Below are positions 60,171 to 64,000 of a stretch of DNA of 64,000 nucleotides, one piece after another; positions within the stretch are counted from its first letter, which is position 1; each line of letters begins with the position of its first letter. The DNA is from Lichenostomus cassidix (taxonomy: Eukaryota; Chordata; Aves; Passeriformes; Meliphagidae), in the NCBI GenBank assembly GCA_008360975.2, contig CM039182.1, forward strand, positions 54,820,491 through 54,884,490, given 5' to 3'. The translations under genes were made by a program, and so were the position numbers. The notes under the pieces were generated by a model. It did not search any database. It worked only from the letters and a program-made list of their open reading frames with translations, and was not told the DNA's origin.

Positions 60171-62201
60171 TGTTACTGATAGATACCACTATTTATTTTC
60201 CTGTACCCAGCCTGTATAGTCTTGAATTAAAAGTGAGTTTATTTCAAATGCAATATTACAGTACATTTAACACAAGCAAACACTTATAAATTCATTTAAA
60301 AAATACTGAATCATTAACAGATTCACTGAAATAATACTGAGTTCCAAGGACTGCAGAACCTTCATGTTGCATGAGGGGGACTGACCCAAACTACGCTGCA
60401 TTCAATGGGAGTCCTTCAAGTAATTTAAATATGCTACCATCGGAGCCCCAGGGAATATCTCTGCTTTTTGTTGATTTTACCTCTCTCTGTCTTTCTCTCT
60501 TTTTCTTTTTTTTTTCTTTTTTTTTTTTAATTTTTGCATCATCCTCTCCAACCCTCTCCTAACTGGCCTATACCTCCCTGTTTTGCTGAAACAGGAAAAC
60601 CACATCAAATTAAGGAACTCAGGAACACTTCAAAGTGTAGTAGTCTTGGTCATTCACTGGGAGCAATTGAACCTCGTGGGCAGCAAGAAACCGTTTAGAA
60701 GGGGAAGATAGCTTTTTCTTTTATTTGTTTCCTCATCTTTCTAATATATGCGCTACACGTCACTGAAACGTAGCCACAGTGACAATCATGGGATGCCAAA
60801 CTCCCTCTTCCACACTCATGATCTGACATGAGTTTGCCTTCCTGCCAGAGCACCCACATGCACAGTCCAAACAACCAGAGCAGTTGCTGCTTTGGGAGTG
60901 AGACTGGGGGAAAATATATGTCTAGTGCATCCTAAATTGCAAAGTCAGACCACAAAGGGCAAATACATTGGTAGGAGTGTAGAAAACAGCGGCTCCAGTC
61001 TCCTGCAGAGTTTAATGCTCAGGAGGAGGTGGGAACACTTGTTTGGCAGGAGTTTTGTGTGTGCTTTTGCTTTCTTGGTTGGTTGGTTTGGGTTTTGTTT
61101 GTTTTGGGTATTCTGGTTTTTTTATTTATTGATTTATTTGAATTATATTGTTTTATAAAAATAGTCAGAAGGATGCTATCTTGTTATGAACCCTGGTCTG
61201 CCAGCCTCAGTGAGTTTCAGACTGCTCAGAATTGGGACTCTCTGGTGAAGTCTGGATTATGTCTTTACAAAAGGAACTGCTGGGGAAAGAACCAGAGCAA
61301 TATGCTATACACATGTTGCCTGCCAGCTGCCTATCCTGTGTGCATCTAGTACACAATGGGACTGAAGTGATGTGTCCCTGTCCGTGAAGACCTGTCCCTC
61401 TTCTGCCCCTCCATGTCCCCAGTATGCTGCTGTAGACTGTGGACTTTATGAGGGGAACTTGCCGTTCCCATCAAGCTGACTAAGCAGTCTTGCACGAGGT
61501 GCTAAGACAATATGTGTCCTTCTCCCAGGAGAGACTAGAAGACACTCATAAGGACCCCTGGCTTCAAGGAAATAAATTACATTAGGTCAAGAGGATTTGG
61601 TTCAGTCTGAAAATATAATTTTTAACCTATCTGCTAATGTGGCAAAATGAGTGTGTTTTGCATTAATTCCTCTTTAATAAGGATGTACTTCTTGCTCAGA
61701 CATTCTTAGTTTCATGTTTTGAACTGGCTGATAGAAACAAATAGGAAAGAGCTATAAAGGGTTAAGGGAATTATTTGAGTAAAACATGAATGTAGAATCT
61801 GAAAATGATTTCTGTAATTGTTTATGGTTAACCAAAAATCAGTTTGACCAAAAATTAGTGTCCAGGAATTACTCAAAGATTTCTGAAACACGTGACTAGA
61901 ATAGGCCTCATGTAGATATGACATATGTTTGAGATAATATTATTAATTTTGAGTTACTCCTGGTTCACACTAATATAAAGGAGTTGAGAGATGGTGGAAC
62001 CAAATAATCTTAAAATGGAAAATGCATCTGTTTCTTTTAATCAATAAAATACCTTTTACCCAGAAAAGTGAAGGCACAACGTAGCCCGAAAATTTTAGTA
62101 CTGGATCAAGAGGTGATCTGTACTTTGGAGGAATATAGGATTTAAGGTGCTTCTCTCCCTGGGGTAAAATATTCTAGTCAGACCAGTCATATAGCTCTTA
62201 A

Positions 62202-62227
62202 AAGTGACATGACCAGTCATGTCACTT
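62202..62227. repeat. Perfect inverted repeat, 11-bp arms and 4-nt loop
   Basis: AAGTGACATGA, loop CCAG, then TCATGTCACTT, with TTAA-type bases continuing partial symmetry outside. Confidence 0.85.
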
Positions 62228-63534
62228 CTTAAAACTGCAGGGCATTAAGGTCACTGCAATTGCTTTGTGGTGTGAAGCAGCCCTATGGTACATCTGAGAA
62301 ATGGCTTTTTATTTTCGTACTTGGTGACTGGAATTGCCTCTGCTACCCTACCTTGAGGATGGTCTCAGATCAGTAAGTCTGTAAACATTTAGAAGCTGCA
62401 GCAGGGACACTTGGCTGTAGAACACACCTGGATACTGCTCCTCACCATTCACCCTTTAATGACAACCTCCGTCAAACAGCTAGTCAGTGATGATGACTTT
62501 CCTCCTACTGCTGATGCCTACAGTGATTCACAGGTGTGCTTCCTCTGTGTCTTTTTTTTATTAATGCATGTTTTTTCATGGACCTTGCAGCTAGTCCTTT
62601 TTAGTAGACACAGTGTTGCCTAAAATCAAATTAAACAAAACTTGCATCAGTGTAAAAATAGTGAGATAAAAAGCAGGTCTTTATTGGAATCTTCCAGGTG
62701 CCCCCATTGTCATGGGCAGACCCAGCACTGGATTTCTACAATTTTCATAAGTTTGAAAAAAATAGCACATTTAACAAATATTGGCCAATTAGAAGAGCAG
62801 TCAGTAAGGTAATTTCCCCTGGGTTCTACCCCATTGGATTTGTTCCAGGGGCTTCTTTGCCCCATTTCTTGTTATATCTTCTAGTGGAAAACAAAATGTC
62901 TTTGTCAGGCTCCTTCTTCTTAAGAATACTGCTAAACAATTCCAAGTATGCATTTAGAAAGGTTAGCATATTATTCTAAGAGAAAGGGTAGGAGAAACAA
63001 CAGGAGTGATGTAACCATGTATTAACAGTCCATAGAGTTGCAAATATATGAAAAATGCATAAAAAGGTGAATCTTTAGGCATCAATAGTGTGGGTATGTG
63101 TGACCTCAGAAGAGACAGAGGCCTGCACTGCTTCCCTTTCCCAAAGGGACCATAGGGCTGTGATGTATGCTTTTTCTTCCATAGACTTGCTTGCAATGTC
63201 TCTAAAGCTAATGGGCTGCTTTCTTGTCCCCCCTGTCAATCTCCCTCAGCAAGAGGTGCCTGATGAGATAGTCTCCCTAGATCACCTGCATAGTGTTCCG
63301 AATACTTTTTTCTCCCTTTCTGCAGTCTTCTACCTGTGACAGGGTTATCCATCCCTCATGGAGTGATGATGTGCTGCACTCTAGAGGGAGAGGTCATGCT
63401 GGGGCTAAGCCTCTCCAGGAAGTGGTGGGAGCTCTGAAAACATGGCGTCACCACTGACACAGAAGAGGAGAGAGGCCTTACAGAAAGCACATGCCACAAG
63501 ATGAGCAGTTTGCTTAGGACTTAAAGTCATGTAT

Positions 63535-63566
63535 ATGTGTGTATATATATACATGTATTTGTATAT
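63535..63566 (+). repeat. TA/TG-rich microsatellite
   Basis: TGTGTGTATATATATACATG and similar alternating sequence. Confidence 0.75.
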
Positions 63567-63740
63567 ATGCATTCTATAAATTAAATGCAAGATGAAATGT
63601 AAGAGTCTTAAAGATCATGATTGCCTTAAACACTGTTAAGATCATCGAAGGACTTTGCCCACTATAGCAAACAGTATAAAGAAGCAACTGCTCATCTGCC
63701 ACTACCCAAGCCCAACCCCCACCTGTTTTCCCTACCCATC

Positions 63741-64000
63741 TGTATTGGTTTGAAAACAAACCAGTGGGAGATCACAAGTCAAGATTGAAATTAAAAATAA
63801 GTGAAATAATACAAGGAAAAGCACTGACAAAGTCAGATACAACCTAACACCCTGTTAGGGTGGTAGTAGCAGTCCAACTGAAGTAGTCCAGTTGAAGCGG
63901 TGATCCTGTGAAGGTCTAGTCTCCAGCTGAAGATCCAGTAGTAGCTCTGGTCCTCTGGGAACCCAGTAGACAGGGCTAGCTCAGGCAGTTCCAAGGCCAG
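63741..64000 (-). mobile_element. ERV LTR running off the right edge (minus strand, partial)
   Basis: The plus strand begins TGTATTGGTTTGAAAACAAA, which on the minus strand is an LTR 3' end ...TCAAACCAATACA, similar to the end of the LTR at 4702. The terminus can fold as a 7-bp hairpin with an AAAA loop. The following repeats of AGTAGTCCA/AGCAGTCCAA and CTCTGGTCCTCTGGGAA recall, from memory, a bird ERV LTR. The rest lies outside the window. Confidence 0.5.

Larger units (their letters stand above)
57661..63740. other. Intergenic upstream of NEUROD6
   Basis: Contains hairpins at 59111-59140, 60053-60106 and 62202-62227, T-rich tracts near 60505-60530, and a TA/TG repeat at 63535-63566. Two possible conserved elements are noted separately. 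No gene recognised. Confidence 0.45.

Overview
The window is vertebrate nuclear DNA, most likely from a bird. It is AT-rich, nearly gene-free, and carries a CR1-type LINE fragment plus several LTR elements of a kind common in bird genomes. The only protein-coding gene I can support is NEUROD6 on the minus strand: an intact 337-codon frame at 54960-55973. I infer a 5' non-coding exon near 56791-56923, a short intron with GT/AG ends, and a TATA box at 56948-56954. I recognise no other gene, RNA gene or exon. Most other open frames lie in repeats or run antisense to NEUROD6.

Layout: 133-1219 and 18116-19190 are two related ~1.08 kb LTRs in the same orientation. About 3920-4702 is a GC-rich LTR. 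11268-11455 is an LTR fragment. 12690-15895 is a decayed ERV-L-like provirus on the minus strand (primer-binding site, gag remnant, broken pol). It abuts a CR1 fragment at 15968-16660. 20901-21010 and 29963-30154 are pentanucleotide arrays. 34658-34850 is a short LTR-like unit. 37176-37579 and 46064-46536 are two copies of one minus-strand LTR family. Between them lies a nearly identical pair of LTRs in opposite orientation (40684-41312 plus, 44252-44876 minus). NEUROD6 and its upstream region occupy about 54.6-57.7 kb. The right edge enters a further LTR at 63741.

The most interesting structure is the inverted LTR pair. The two arms differ at one base over about 580 bp but clearly differ in a ~45 bp block of the U5 end. 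The 4-bp flanks do not match within either LTR but do match across the pair. That is the pattern expected if recombination between two inverted solo LTRs flipped the 2.9 kb between them.

NEUROD6 encodes a neuronal bHLH activator. Its upstream side (56.9-57.7 kb) has a cluster of E-boxes and a full CRE palindrome, a plausible control region. The rest is intergenic DNA in which only microsatellites, palindromes and a few possible conserved non-coding elements stand out. LTR family assignments rest on memory of bird repeats and on terminal structure, not on a database search.
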